NCBI RefSeq assembly: GCF_900107045.1
Contig: NZ_FNON01000007.1
Coordinates: forward strand, 62,001-126,000
Length of the DNA: 64,000 nt
DNA from: Amycolatopsis xylanica
GTDB lineage: Bacteria; Actinomycetota; Actinomycetes; Mycobacteriales; Pseudonocardiaceae
Reading direction: 5' to 3'
The notes below the pieces were generated by a model, which searched no databases, was not told the DNA's origin, and saw nothing but the letters and a program-made list of their open reading frames with translations. The stretch's first letter is position 1. Each line of letters opens with the position of its first letter. Positions 7,091 to 15,621 of the stretch are shown one piece after another. A program made the translations under genes and the position numbers.

Positions 7091-9535
7091 ATGCGCCTGC
7101 ACAGAACACTGGTCGCGGGGCTCGTCGCACTGCTCGCCGCCGGCGGGCTGACCGCGACGACCTCGGCCGCGGCCCCGGAAGCCACCCACGGCGGCTTCGC
7201 GTGGTCCGCGGCGAAAGCCCCGTTCCAGCTCAGTTTCACCCAGCATCACCAGCCGCTCATCGGCCAGGCGGCCGGCACCGCGACCGGCCCCGGCAACCGG
7301 CTGTCCTACCTGCTGGCCGACGGTTCCACGCACCGCGTCACGGATCTCCTTGCGGAGCAACGGATTCCCGGTGGCTCGCGCTACCAGGTCGCCACGGACG
7401 AAGCCGCCCGCACCGCGCAGGTCGACGTCACCCGCACGCCGCGCGGGCTGCGTGTCGCCTGGACACTCACGCCCGACACCGGCGTCACCCAGGTCTACGA
7501 GGCGTTGACCGGAAACACGACCGAGCACTTCCTCGGCGGCGGCGCGTCCTCGCTTTTCGTTGACCTCAAAGGCAAAGTCGTCTTCAACAAGGCGATGTTC
7601 ACCGGCGCGTCGACGCTCGGCAAATGCAACCAGAGCGGTGCGGCGAGCCCGTTCTTCCTGAGTTCGCAAGGCTACGGCGTCTACCCGGACACCACCGCGA
7701 CCGGCCGGATCGCCTTTCCCGGCGCGGCGGAACCGTTCCTGACGTGCGACACCAGCCCGCCGCTCTGCCCGGTCACGCTCGGCGTCCCCGACCGGACTCA
7801 GCTTTGCTTCAAGGACAACAAACTCGCGTACGAGATCTACGCGGGCAGCCCCGAACACGTGAGCGCGCAGTACTTCGCCAAGGTCGGCCTGCCCGTGCTG
7901 CCGCCGGTACGCCAGTTCGCCTCGATCAAGTGGCGGGACAAGATCCTCAGCCAGAACGAGGTCATCGAGGACATGGTCGAGCTGCAGAAGGCGGGCGTCC
8001 CGCTCGACACGATCTGGATCGACAACCCGTGGGAGCAGGGCCCGGAAGGCACCCCCGTCGGCACCGCGTGCATCGGCGCGCTGAAGTTCGACAGCCGTCA
8101 GTTCCCCGATCCCCAGGGCATGATCGACACCCTGCACGCGCACGGTGTCCACTTGGGAGTGTGGGTCGCGCCGTTCCTCGCGAAGACCGCGGGCGGGAAG
8201 CCGTGCCCGCACGACTATCCCGAGGGCTCGTTCGTGGTGTCGGACAAGAACACCTGGGACATCGACCTGACCAACCCGGTCGCCCGCGCGCACTACCAGG
8301 CCAAGCTGGAGAGCGTGTTCCGCATGGGCGTCGACTTCGTCAAGGGTGACCGCGGCGACGAGAACGACCTGGAGCTGGCCACCTTCCAGGGCGGGCCGGG
8401 GACGCTGGTGCACAACAGGTATCCCCAGCTCTACGCCGAGACGGTGGCCAACGCGCTGCACAACGTCCACGGTGACGACTACACGATGCTCTTCCGGTCC
8501 GGCTACCCCGGCATGTCGACCGTGCTGCGTGGGTTCTGGCAGGCGGACGCCGACATGAGCTTCGACGGCCTGCGCCTGACCACCCGCCGCGCGATCAACT
8601 CGTGGGGCGCCGGGCATCCGGTGCAGGGCTCCGACACCGGCGGCTACCGCAAGGTCGCGAGCGACTCACCGAGCCCGACGCTGTTCACCCGCTGGGCGCA
8701 GCTTTCCGCGGTCTCGCCGGTCTTCGAGGTCGGCGGCCCCGGCCGCAACGCGACACCGTGGGTGTACGACCCGGCCACGGTCGACCGCTTCCGCAAGTCG
8801 ACCATCCTGCACTACGAGCTGTTCCCCTACCTTTACGAAGAGGCGAAACGCGCTTCGCGGACAGGCACGCCTATCAACCGACCGATGGGCTTTCAGTACC
8901 CCGGCGACGAGGAGGCTTGGAAAGCCGACCAGCAGTTCATGATCGGCTCTGACCTCCTCGCCGCGCCGGTCACCGCCGACCGCGCGGAGGCCGACGGCGC
9001 GGCGGGCCTGCCGACTCCGGTCGACGTCTACCTGCCGCCAGGTCGCTGGATCGACCTGTACGCGGGCAAGGTGGTCGAAGGCGGCAGGCACGTCGTCCGC
9101 GACTCCACTTTGGACGACTTCCCGCTGTACCTGCGTGCCGGTTCGGCGGTGGCGTTCAACTTCCGGAGCCCTGAGCTGTTCGAGCAGGCCTGGGGTCTCA
9201 ACGACCAGGACCGCAAGGACCGCGCGGGCTGGCTGGTCTCGCCGGACGCCTCGGTGTGCGCGGACAGCCCGTCCGGCGGCAAGCTCACCACCTGGCGGTT
9301 CGGCCGGACGCTGACCATGACGGTCACCGGCGCGCCCGCCGAGACGGAACTGCTGATCCCGTCCGTCCCGGCGGGAGCACGGGTGCTGATCGACGGCAGG
9401 CCCGCCGAGCAGTCGACCATCGAGCAGCTGCGAGCCAAGCCGACCGGCTGGACCATGACCACCGGCGAGTTCCCCGGCCTGGCTGTGAAGCTCAAGCCCC
9501 GGCACGGCTTCTCGACGGTCACGGTGTACCAGTAG
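7091..9535 (+). CDS. Secreted glycoside hydrolase family 31
   Basis: 814 residues with an N-terminal signal peptide (MRLHRTLVAGLVALLAAGG, likely cleavage after TSAAA). The GH31 (beta/alpha)8 barrel is recognised by DTIWIDNPWEQG, GVWVAPFLAK, the nucleophile segment VDFVKGDRGDE, the likely acid/base region GFWQADADMSFDG and GSDTGGY. The C-terminal third is beta-rich (LPTPVDVYLPPGRWIDLYAG). Retaining GH31 enzymes act on alpha-glucosides, alpha-xylosides or alpha-galactosides. It lies in an operon with the GH28 enzyme, and the pair may trim plant cell-wall oligosaccharides outside the cell (inference). The TAG stop touches the first base of the second palindrome copy. Confidence 0.87.
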   Translation: MRLHRTLVAGLVALLAAGGLTATTSAAAPEATHGGFAWSAAKAPFQLSFTQHHQPLIGQAAGTATGPGNRLSYLLADGSTHRVTDLLAEQRIPGGSRYQVATDEAARTAQVDVTRTPRGLRVAWTLTPDTGVTQVYEALTGNTTEHFLGGGASSLFVDLKGKVVFNKAMFTGASTLGKCNQSGAASPFFLSSQGYGVYPDTTATGRIAFPGAAEPFLTCDTSPPLCPVTLGVPDRTQLCFKDNKLAYEIYAGSPEHVSAQYFAKVGLPVLPPVRQFASIKWRDKILSQNEVIEDMVELQKAGVPLDTIWIDNPWEQGPEGTPVGTACIGALKFDSRQFPDPQGMIDTLHAHGVHLGVWVAPFLAKTAGGKPCPHDYPEGSFVVSDKNTWDIDLTNPVARAHYQAKLESVFRMGVDFVKGDRGDENDLELATFQGGPGTLVHNRYPQLYAETVANALHNVHGDDYTMLFRSGYPGMSTVLRGFWQADADMSFDGLRLTTRRAINSWGAGHPVQGSDTGGYRKVASDSPSPTLFTRWAQLSAVSPVFEVGGPGRNATPWVYDPATVDRFRKSTILHYELFPYLYEEAKRASRTGTPINRPMGFQYPGDEEAWKADQQFMIGSDLLAAPVTADRAEADGAAGLPTPVDVYLPPGRWIDLYAGKVVEGGRHVVRDSTLDDFPLYLRAGSAVAFNFRSPELFEQAWGLNDQDRKDRAGWLVSPDASVCADSPSGGKLTTWRFGRTLTMTVTGAPAETELLIPSVPAGARVLIDGRPAEQSTIEQLRAKPTGWTMTTGEFPGLAVKLKPRHGFSTVTVYQ

Positions 9536-9580
9536 TCGTGAGCGTTGCGGGCGGTTCTAACCGCCCGCAACGCTCACGAC
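9535..9580. terminator. Palindromic element copy 2, bidirectional terminator
   Basis: Perfect 22-base arms around a 2-base centre, beginning GTCGTGAGCGTTGCGGGC. It lies between convergent genes: the GH31 stop ends at 9535, and the SnoaL-like gene stop (9576-9574) is inside the right arm. Arm changes relative to the 35,905 copy (AGCG for AGTG, GGGCGG for GGCCGG) occur as matched pairs, so the helix is conserved. Confidence 0.75.
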
Positions 9581-10056
9581 CCCAGTGGCACCACGCGGGT
9601 GTTCTGGAACGACGCCTGCAGCCAGCGTCCACGCTGCTTGACCAGCACGTTCGCGTTCCTCGACAGCGAGCCGTCCCGGCAGTCGGCCTCACCCGCGTTG
9701 ATCAGGCAGGTGTCCCTGACGATGATCACCGTGTCCGGTTCGAGGTAGCGGACGTGCTCGGTGATCGCCTTGATCTTCGACCCCTTGATGAAGTTGTCGA
9801 AGTAGTACTGCATCCCCTTCGCGATGCCCTCGCGGGTCTTCAGGTAGTCCCCGTTGAAGGTGATCAGGTCCGCGTCGGCGGTGAAGGTCGCGGCGAACGC
9901 CGCCCCGTCCCCCTTCGCCCACGCGGTGATCTGGGCGTCGCGGACCCGGTCGAAGGCCGCCTGGTCGCCGTGCCCGGCCGGTTCCGCGGCCGCCGAGGCC
10001 GTCACGATCCCCGTCGCCGCGACCAGCACGGCCATCCCCACCAGCAGTTTCCTCAT
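9574..10056 (-). CDS. Secreted SnoaL-like / SgcJ-family (DUF4440) protein
   Basis: 160 residues. Start ATG 10056 has GGGGAG six bases upstream; a longer open frame to 10158 would place the signal peptide internally. MRKLLVGMAVLVAATGIVTASAAA is a Sec signal. The mature part (DQAAFDRVRDAQITAWAKGDGAAFAATFTADADLITFNGDYLKTREGIAKGM) is a cystatin-like alpha+beta barrel of the NTF2/SnoaL superfamily. Cysteines in RDTCLINAGEADCRDG may form a disulfide. Family members range from ketosteroid-isomerase-like enzymes to non-catalytic ligand binders, so no reaction is assigned. It stands alone, convergent with the GH31 gene. Confidence 0.75.
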   Translation of the reverse strand: MRKLLVGMAVLVAATGIVTASAAAEPAGHGDQAAFDRVRDAQITAWAKGDGAAFAATFTADADLITFNGDYLKTREGIAKGMQYYFDNFIKGSKIKAITEHVRYLEPDTVIIVRDTCLINAGEADCRDGSLSRNANVLVKQRGRWLQASFQNTRVVPLGS

Positions 10057-10082
10057 CGTGCGCTCCCCTGCTCGCCATATAA

Positions 10083-10110
10083 GTAGCTCAACTACATATA
10101 GCACAGCTAC
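10083..10110. promoter_or_regulatory. GTAGCT/AGCTAC inverted repeats upstream of SnoaL-like gene
   Basis: An AT-rich island with GTAGCT at 10083 and AGCTAC ending at 10110, plus an inner GTAG-N5-CTAC. It sits 27-55 bases before the ATG at 10056 and includes TATATG on the minus strand. It is a plausible promoter/operator; the factor is unknown. Confidence 0.3.
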
Positions 10111-10202
10111 GTATTGACGTGACACGTGTCGAAATCGACTCGCCAACCATGGCCACAACTGGAAGGCTGGACCTGATCCACGTCGTCACCTCGGAGGTAG
10201 CC

Positions 10203-10388
10203 ATGTCTGAACCAACGCCGTCGGAAAACGACGGAGAGGACGACGTCAAGCGCAGGTTCAAGGAAGCGCTCGAACGCAAGCACGCGAAGGCCCGCTCCGG
10301 CTCGTCGCACGAGAACGGGGGCGGCAAGAACCAGCACGCCCATGGCCCCGCGGCGAACAAGCGCACCTTCCGGCGCAAGAGCGGCTAA
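10203..10388 (+). CDS. DUF5302 family small protein
   Basis: 61 residues starting at ATG 10203, with a GGAGGT ribosome site a few bases before it. It is very hydrophilic: DDVKRRFKEALERKHAKARS forms a basic amphipathic helix, followed by a Gly/Asn/His-rich linker and a terminal KRTFRRKSG. This layout matches the small actinobacterial DUF5302 proteins, whose function is unknown. There is no signal peptide or membrane segment. Its TAA overlaps the stop of the convergent metallohydrolase gene (10385), leaving no room for an intergenic terminator. Confidence 0.75.
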   Translation: MSEPTPSENDGEDDVKRRFKEALERKHAKARSGSSHENGGGKNQHAHGPAANKRTFRRKSG

Positions 10389-11317
10389 GGAGTAAAGGTC
10401 TGCAAGTGGTCCACGACCACGAACCTGCTCGACGGGCTCGCCTGGGCGACGGCCTCCCGCAACGGGGTCAGGCCGCCGTAGTCCCTGCCGGGCTCGTCGA
10501 GCGGGTAGTCGAAATCGTCCCAATGCGTCGGCAGCACGTACGCCGGGTTGCCCAGCGTCGTGAGCAGGCGTGACGCGTAGCCGACCACCTTCGCGCCGCC
10601 GGCGGGCATGAGCAGCACGTCCGGCCGCAGTCCCGCGAGCTCCGACTCGACGTAGTTCGAGCCGCCGAAGTTCAGCACGCTGAGCCCACCGCCGCTGACC
10701 TGGTAGGACAGCGTGCCGCCCTCCACCAGGTCCTTGATCCGCCTCGGCACGTCGCGGCACGACAGCGTCCGCGAACCGGGGAACGGCACCTGCGCGCGCG
10801 GCCCGACCGCCGAATGTAATGAGCGCAGCACCCGGATGGTGTAGCCCTCGAACGCCAGGTATTCGCCGCCACTCGCGACGGCGAGCTGGTCTTCCGGCGC
10901 TCCGAGCGCCTTCATAAGGCTTAAGTGGGTCTCTGTGCCCAACACCGTCGCGCCGGTTTTCTTGGCGAGATAAGGCACATCGGTCAGGTGGTCGTAGTGC
11001 CCGTGCGTGACGAGGATGTGATCGGCACGCAGCTCGCCACTGTCGACGTAGCGGTCGATCAGCTTCTTGTTCACCTCGAGTGGGGTTTCCGGGTCAGCGC
11101 CCTGCGGGCTGTACGTGCCGGTCTTGAAGCGGGTGAGCCACGGGTCGATGAGCACGCGCTTCTCCCCCAGCCGGATCTCCCAGCTGTTGTTTCCCCACCA
11201 GCGCAAGGAGAACCCGGTGTTGCGCGGGGCGGCCGTCGCGGCCTGCGCACCGGCGAGCACCGCCGCCGCGCCCGCGCTCACGCCGAAGAGTCCCCGCCTG
11301 CTGATTTTCTCGTTCAT
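10385..11317 (-). CDS. Tat-exported metallo-beta-lactamase-fold hydrolase
   Basis: 310 residues opening with a Tat signal (NEKISRRGLFGVSAGAAAVLAGAQAATA). The metal-binding signature is HGHYDHLTD (HxHxDH), preceded by VLIDPWLTRF. Later ligands are likely the histidine in VLRSLHSAVG and the histidine in VLPTHWDDFDYP. The layout resembles the UlaG/YcbL/N-acyl-phosphatidylethanolamine phospholipase-like branch rather than true beta-lactamases. Two metal ions and an extracytoplasmic substrate such as a lipid, phosphodiester or lactone are expected. It is divergent from the LysR gene at 11402, which may regulate it. Confidence 0.8.
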   Translation of the reverse strand: MNEKISRRGLFGVSAGAAAVLAGAQAATAAPRNTGFSLRWWGNNSWEIRLGEKRVLIDPWLTRFKTGTYSPQGADPETPLEVNKKLIDRYVDSGELRADHILVTHGHYDHLTDVPYLAKKTGATVLGTETHLSLMKALGAPEDQLAVASGGEYLAFEGYTIRVLRSLHSAVGPRAQVPFPGSRTLSCRDVPRRIKDLVEGGTLSYQVSGGGLSVLNFGGSNYVESELAGLRPDVLLMPAGGAKVVGYASRLLTTLGNPAYVLPTHWDDFDYPLDEPGRDYGGLTPLREAVAQASPSSRFVVVDHLQTFTP

Positions 11318-11370
11318 GACGGCGAAGGAACCACAACGCCAACGGCGCTGTCCAAGATCACCGAGTCGGC

Positions 11371-11395
11371 ATATCGATATCCGATCGGCTATCGT
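11371..11395. promoter_or_regulatory. ATATCGATAT palindrome and -10 of the LysR gene
   Basis: ATATCGATAT (11371-11380) is a perfect palindrome in the 84-base gap between the metallohydrolase and LysR genes, followed by a related GGCTATCG. TATCGT at 11390-11395 is six bases before the GTG start, so a leaderless transcript is likely. Binding by the LysR protein is inference. Confidence 0.35.
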
Positions 11396-11401
11396 CCCAG
11401 C

Positions 11402-12349
11402 GTGGACACCCTGCGATCGCTGCGCTACTTCCTCGTGGTCGCCGAAGAACTGCATTTCGGCCGGGCCGCGGACCGGCTCGGCATCGCCCAGCCGCCGCTG
11501 AGCCAGCGCATCCGGCGGCTCGAAGCCGACCTGGACGCGCGGCTGTTCGACCGCGGCAGGCACGTCGAACTGACCGAGGCAGGCCAGATCCTGCTCGCCG
11601 AAGCCCGCGATCTGCTCGCCCGCTGGGACCGCGCGACCACGCTCGTCGCCAAGGCCCATCGCGGTGAGACGGACGCGCTGCGCGCCGGGGTCCCGCCGGA
11701 ACTGCCCGGCCGGACGCTGGCCGCGATTCTCACCGCGTTCGGCGAGCAGTGTCCCGGCGTCCGCCTGGACCTGCAGGAACTCAGCAGCGCCGAGCAGGTC
11801 CGCCTGCTCGGCGACCGCCAGCTCGACGCCGGTCTCCTGCAGCATCCGATCGACGTCGTCGGTCTGGAGCTGGGCGCGGCCGTCGACACCCCGCTCGGCG
11901 TCGTGCTCCCCCGCGACTCCCCGCTCGCCAGGCGCGCCGAACTCGACCTCGTCGACCTCGCCGGGCAGGGCCTGGTGATCTTCCCGCGTGCCACGTCGCC
12001 GGGTCTTTACGACAGCCTGCTGCGGACCTGCTGGGAACACGGCTTCCGGCCGTCGCGGATCCACCACGCGCGCAACCCGGAGTTCGTGCTCGGCCTGGTG
12101 CTCGCCGGGCAGGGTATCGCCTTCGAACCGGTGGCACGCAAGGAACCCGGGGTCGTCTGGCGACCACTCGCGGAGGGTTCGCTGAGCATGCGGATGTCGT
12201 TCGCCTGGCCCGCTTCGAGCGCGCACCCACAGGCCTCGCGGCTGGCTTCGATAGCCATTCGCGTATTGGAGGGCGACGGCGTCTCCCACGTTCTGCCGGA
12301 GCCCGAATCCGGTGTCAGGCCTTGGGATGCGTTCTACGCACGTAGCTGA
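11402..12349 (+). CDS. LysR-family transcriptional regulator
   Basis: 315 residues from GTG 11402. The N-terminal winged helix is textbook: DTLRSLRYFLVVAEELHFGRAADRLGIAQPPLSQ, then RIRRLEADLDARLFDR. The remainder is a periplasmic-binding-like effector domain. The open frame extends 159 codons upstream, but that part is antisense to the metallohydrolase and lacks a start signal. Its divergent position suggests control of the metallohydrolase gene, autoregulation, or both. The effector is unknown. Its 3' end overlaps the convergent serine hydrolase gene by 16 bases. Confidence 0.88.
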   Translation: MDTLRSLRYFLVVAEELHFGRAADRLGIAQPPLSQRIRRLEADLDARLFDRGRHVELTEAGQILLAEARDLLARWDRATTLVAKAHRGETDALRAGVPPELPGRTLAAILTAFGEQCPGVRLDLQELSSAEQVRLLGDRQLDAGLLQHPIDVVGLELGAAVDTPLGVVLPRDSPLARRAELDLVDLAGQGLVIFPRATSPGLYDSLLRTCWEHGFRPSRIHHARNPEFVLGLVLAGQGIAFEPVARKEPGVVWRPLAEGSLSMRMSFAWPASSAHPQASRLASIAIRVLEGDGVSHVLPEPESGVRPWDAFYARS

Positions 12350-13134
12350 TCGACGGCGGAGCGCGCCGCGGCGCCGATCGCCTGGTCGATGTCCGGCCGC
12401 CGTCCCGTGTACCGGCCGGTCGTGAACACCGCGATCGCGTACTGCTCGCCATCCGGGTAGGTCGCGACGCCGATCTCGTTGCGGATCTGCGGAAGCGTGC
12501 CCGTCTTGCCCGCGTACGCGACCTCGTCGTCGAACGCGGCGGCGACGCGGTACCAGTTGATCTGGAAGCCGAGCAGGTCCCTGACCTGGCGGCAAGCTTC
12601 CGGCGGACCGGCCTCGTCACGCCAGATCAGCTCGAGCAGCCTGGTCATCTCGCGTGGCGTGCTCGCCGTGGTGCGTAAGGGATCCAGCGCGCGGACGTCG
12701 CGCCCATCGTCCTCGATGATGGTGCGCAGAACGTCCTTCGGCGCGCCGATGATCCGGGTCGAGGTGAGCCCCAGCTCGGTCATGAGCGAGCGGACGTTGC
12801 CGACGCCGACCCGGTCGAAGAGCAGGTCGGCCGCGGTGTTGTCGCTGACGGACAGCGCGGCCAGCGCCGCGTCGCGCAGGCTCATCTCGACGTCGTCGGC
12901 GCACCCCGCCATCCCGGTGCCGCCGAGCCGGTCGGCCGCGCGGGCACGCACCCGGTCGGCGGGGTCGAGCTGCCCGGCCGCGACCTGGCGCGCGAACTCC
13001 AGCACCAGCGGCACTTTGACCACGGACGCGAGCACGACCGGCTCGTCGGCGTCGAGCGAGACTTCGGCGGCGGAACCGAGGTGGCGGGCGTGCAGGAAAC
13101 CCCGCACGCCCGCCTTGTCGAAGAATTCGATCAC
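12334..13134 (-). CDS. Class A beta-lactamase-like serine hydrolase, no signal peptide
   Basis: 266 residues from a GTG at 13134 that overlaps the valine dehydrogenase stop (GTGA). The fold is indicated by the SxxK tetrad SVVK in VLASVVKVPLV, the SDN loop in SVSDNTAADLLF and the KTG triad in YAGKTGTLP. The omega-loop ExxLN is not recognisable: the stretch about 36 residues after SDN reads RIIGAPKDVLR, so the general-base glutamate of true class A lactamases appears missing. There is no secretion signal, which is odd for a lactamase. It may be a cytoplasmic or slow-turnover serine hydrolase. It probably shares the transcript of valine dehydrogenase. Confidence 0.75.
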   Translation of the reverse strand: MIEFFDKAGVRGFLHARHLGSAAEVSLDADEPVVLASVVKVPLVLEFARQVAAGQLDPADRVRARAADRLGGTGMAGCADDVEMSLRDAALAALSVSDNTAADLLFDRVGVGNVRSLMTELGLTSTRIIGAPKDVLRTIIEDDGRDVRALDPLRTTASTPREMTRLLELIWRDEAGPPEACRQVRDLLGFQINWYRVAAAFDDEVAYAGKTGTLPQIRNEIGVATYPDGEQYAIAVFTTGRYTGRRPDIDQAIGAAARSAVDQLRA

Positions 13135-14198
13135 ACGGTAAGGATGGACCGCAGCCTGCCGACCTCGGACATCCGCCGCTCCGCGAGCCGGTCGGCGGCC
13201 GTCGCGGGCGGCACGCCGTCGGCCAAGGCCAGCGCGTACACGGCCTTCGTGGTGTCGAAGATCTCGGCGGTCTTGCGCTTCGCGCGGGCGAAGTCGAAAC
13301 CGTGCAGCTCGTCGCTGACCTGGATCACGCCACCGGAGTTGACCAGGTAGTCCGGCGCGAACAGGATGCCGCGGTCGTCGAGGAGCTTGCCGACGCCGGG
13401 GTGCGCGAGCTGGTTGTTCGCCGCGCCGCAGACGATCTTGGCCTGGAGCACCGCGACCGTCTCGTCGGTCAGCGCGCCGCCGAGCGCGCACGGCGCGAAC
13501 ACGTCGATGTCCTCGCGGATCAGCGCGTCGGCGTCGGCGACGACCTCGACTCCCGGGTACTCGGCGAGCGTGCGCTCGATGGCCTTCGGCGAGACGTCGG
13601 TGATGACCACGCGGGCGCCTGCCTCGACCAGGTGCCCGACGAGGATGTGCCCGACCTTGCCGACCCCGGCGACGCCGACCCGGCGTCCGCCCAGCTCGGG
13701 CGTGCCCCACAGCTGCTCGGCCGAGGCCCGCATGCCCTGGTAGACGCCGAACGCGGTGAGCACGGACGAGTCGCCGGCGCCGCCGTCCTCCGGCGAGCGG
13801 CCGGTCACGAACCGCGACTCGCGCGCGACGATGTCCATGTCCTGGACGTAGGTGCCGACGTCGCAGGCGGTGATGTAGCGACCGCCGAGCGACTGCACGA
13901 AGCGGCCGAACGCGCGCAGCAGTGCCTCGGACTTGATCTTGGCGGGATCACCGATGATGACGGCCTTGCCGCCGCCGAAGTCGAGCCCGGCGAGCGCGTT
14001 CTTGTAGGCCATGCCCTTCGACAGCGCGAGCACGTCGGCGAGCGCGTCGGCCTCGGAGGCGTACGGGTAGAAGCGGGTGCCGCCGAGCCCTGGGCCCAGC
14101 GCGGTGGAGTAGAGGCCGATGATCGCCTTGAGCCCGGAAGCTCTGTCGTGGCAGAAAACAACCTGCTCGTGGGCGTGGTCGAACACACCTTCGGTCAC
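13131..14198 (-). CDS. vdh: Valine (leucine/branched-chain amino acid) dehydrogenase
   Basis: 355 residues. The start is GTG 14198, with AAAGGAG eight bases upstream; the frame stays open to 14243 without a ribosome site. The sequence is strongly similar to actinomycete valine dehydrogenase: HEQVVFCHDRASGLKAIIGLYSTALGPGLGGTRF, the catalytic-lysine region GMAYKNALAGLDFGGGKAVI, the NAD-binding GVAGVGKVGHILVG and CGAANNQLAHPG. It deaminates valine, leucine and isoleucine oxidatively to 2-oxo acids, the first step of branched-chain degradation that also feeds acyl-CoA precursors for polyketides in actinomycetes. The serine hydrolase gene is coupled to its 3' end. Confidence 0.92.
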   Translation of the reverse strand: MTEGVFDHAHEQVVFCHDRASGLKAIIGLYSTALGPGLGGTRFYPYASEADALADVLALSKGMAYKNALAGLDFGGGKAVIIGDPAKIKSEALLRAFGRFVQSLGGRYITACDVGTYVQDMDIVARESRFVTGRSPEDGGAGDSSVLTAFGVYQGMRASAEQLWGTPELGGRRVGVAGVGKVGHILVGHLVEAGARVVITDVSPKAIERTLAEYPGVEVVADADALIREDIDVFAPCALGGALTDETVAVLQAKIVCGAANNQLAHPGVGKLLDDRGILFAPDYLVNSGGVIQVSDELHGFDFARAKRKTAEIFDTTKAVYALALADGVPPATAADRLAERRMSEVGRLRSILTV

Positions 14199-14387
14199 GG
14201 TGGTGACTCCTTTGTCTACACCGGCGCGTGGCTTGTGGCGCACGCGCTTGGTTTCCGGTTGCTGGATCCACCGGTACCGGGAAGGTCGTTCCGCTGACCG
14301 GCTGCTCCGATGAGCAACCTAGATGGCCCGTGCGCGACACGCCAAACGGACCTCGCCCAGTGCTCCAAGTCCTGCCAGGATCAGCTC

Positions 14388-15131
14388 GTGCACATGCGAA
14401 CCGAGACCACCGGTGACGGTCCCACGCTCCTGCTCCTCCACGGCCTCGGCGCCACCGGCGAGGTCTGGAACGGCTTCGAAACGCACCTGCGCGAGTCGTG
14501 GCAGGGCAGCTGGATCGTTCCAGACCTGCCTGGTCACGGCCGGTCCGAGCCGCTGTCGCGCTACACCTTCGGCGGGCTCGGCGCGGCGATCGCGGCGGAA
14601 CTGCCGGACTCGGAAGTGATCGTGCTCGGGCATTCACTGGGCGGTGTGCTCGGGCTGACGCTGGCGAGCGGCTGGTTCGGCGTGCCGGTGCGGGCGGTGT
14701 GCGGGCTCGGCATCAAGGTGGAGTGGACGCCGGACGATCTCGCGAAAGCCGCCGCGGTGGCGGCGAAACCGGCTCGTGTGTTCGCCACCCGCGAGGAGGC
14801 CGCCGAGCGCTGGCTCAAGGTCGCCGGGCTCTTTGGCTTGTGGGACAAGGAATCCCCGCTCGTCTCTGCCGGGCTGGTGTCCGGAGAGGACGGCTGGCGC
14901 ACCGCGCTGGACCCGCTCGCGTTCGCCGTCGGGGCGCCGGACATGCACGGCCTCATCTCGGTGAGCAAGGCCCGGGTTCTCTTGGCGGCGGGGCAAAACG
15001 ACCTGATGTCGCCGGAAACGCACCTGCGTGACTTCGGTGTCGACTTCGCGGTGCTGCCCAACCTCGGCCACAACGCGCACGTCGAAGCCCCGGCCGCGGT
15101 GCTCGCCCTGCTCAAGCGCCATTTTTCCTGA
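14388..15131 (+). CDS. Alpha/beta-fold hydrolase
   Basis: 247 residues from GTG 14388 (AGGA eight bases upstream); ATG 14394 is an alternative, and the open frame further 5' to 14310 has no ribosome site. Hallmarks are the oxyanion motif LLLLHGLGATGEVW, the nucleophile elbow VLGHSLGGVLG and the C-terminal histidine in NLGHNAHVEAP. The acid is probably in AAGQNDLMSP. There is no signal peptide. The substrate cannot be predicted; esterase, lactonase and C-C hydrolase members share these motifs. It is followed by the DUF4259 gene on the same strand after a 73-base gap. Confidence 0.82.
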   Translation: MHMRTETTGDGPTLLLLHGLGATGEVWNGFETHLRESWQGSWIVPDLPGHGRSEPLSRYTFGGLGAAIAAELPDSEVIVLGHSLGGVLGLTLASGWFGVPVRAVCGLGIKVEWTPDDLAKAAAVAAKPARVFATREEAAERWLKVAGLFGLWDKESPLVSAGLVSGEDGWRTALDPLAFAVGAPDMHGLISVSKARVLLAAGQNDLMSPETHLRDFGVDFAVLPNLGHNAHVEAPAAVLALLKRHFS

Positions 15132-15204
15132 CGACGGACGAAAACTGTCGTACCCCGGGTCTAGCGTTCTCTGTGTCGGAAGAACCCGAACGAGGAGGAC
15201 GAAC

Positions 15205-15612
15205 ATGGGCACCTGGGGAACCGGGCCGTTCGAAAACGACAGCGCCGCCGATTTCAGCAACCATCTCGACGATCTCGATGCCGAGTCCAGGGTCACCGCC
15301 ATCCAGCGCACGCTGAGCCAGGTGGCGGGCGAAACCGGTTATCTGGAAACGGATCCCGCCGCCTCGGCGGTCGCCGCGGCCGCGGTGGTGGTCGCGCAGC
15401 TGCCCGGCGGAAGGCCGGTGAGCGCGGCCTACGGACCGGAACTGAGGATCCCGCCGATCCCGCTCGAACTGCGCGCGCTGGCGATGAAAGCGCTGGATCG
15501 TGTCATCGCCGAGGATTCCGAACTCGCCGATCTGTGGGCGGACACAGCGGACGCCAGGCAATGGCGGGAAAGGATCGCCGAGCTCCGGCGTCCGCTGGAG
15601 GGTTTTCCTTAG
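15205..15612 (+). CDS. DUF4259 domain protein
   Basis: 135 residues from ATG 15205, with GAGGAGGA in good position. The N-terminus MGTWGTGPFENDSAADF is the diagnostic start of DUF4259 proteins, which are small cytosolic proteins of unknown function found widely in actinobacteria. The rest is largely helical (VTAIQRTLSQVAGE, LELRALAMKALDRVIAED). Its stop is nine bases from the convergent kynureninase stop. Confidence 0.8.
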   Translation: MGTWGTGPFENDSAADFSNHLDDLDAESRVTAIQRTLSQVAGETGYLETDPAASAVAAAAVVVAQLPGGRPVSAAYGPELRIPPIPLELRALAMKALDRVIAEDSELADLWADTADARQWRERIAELRRPLEGFP

Positions 15613-15621
15613 GGTTTTTCC

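Noticed and set aside
6845..8617. 590-codon minus-strand open frame opposite the GH31 gene
   Set aside because: Antisense shadow; the GH31 frame has signal peptide and catalytic motifs.
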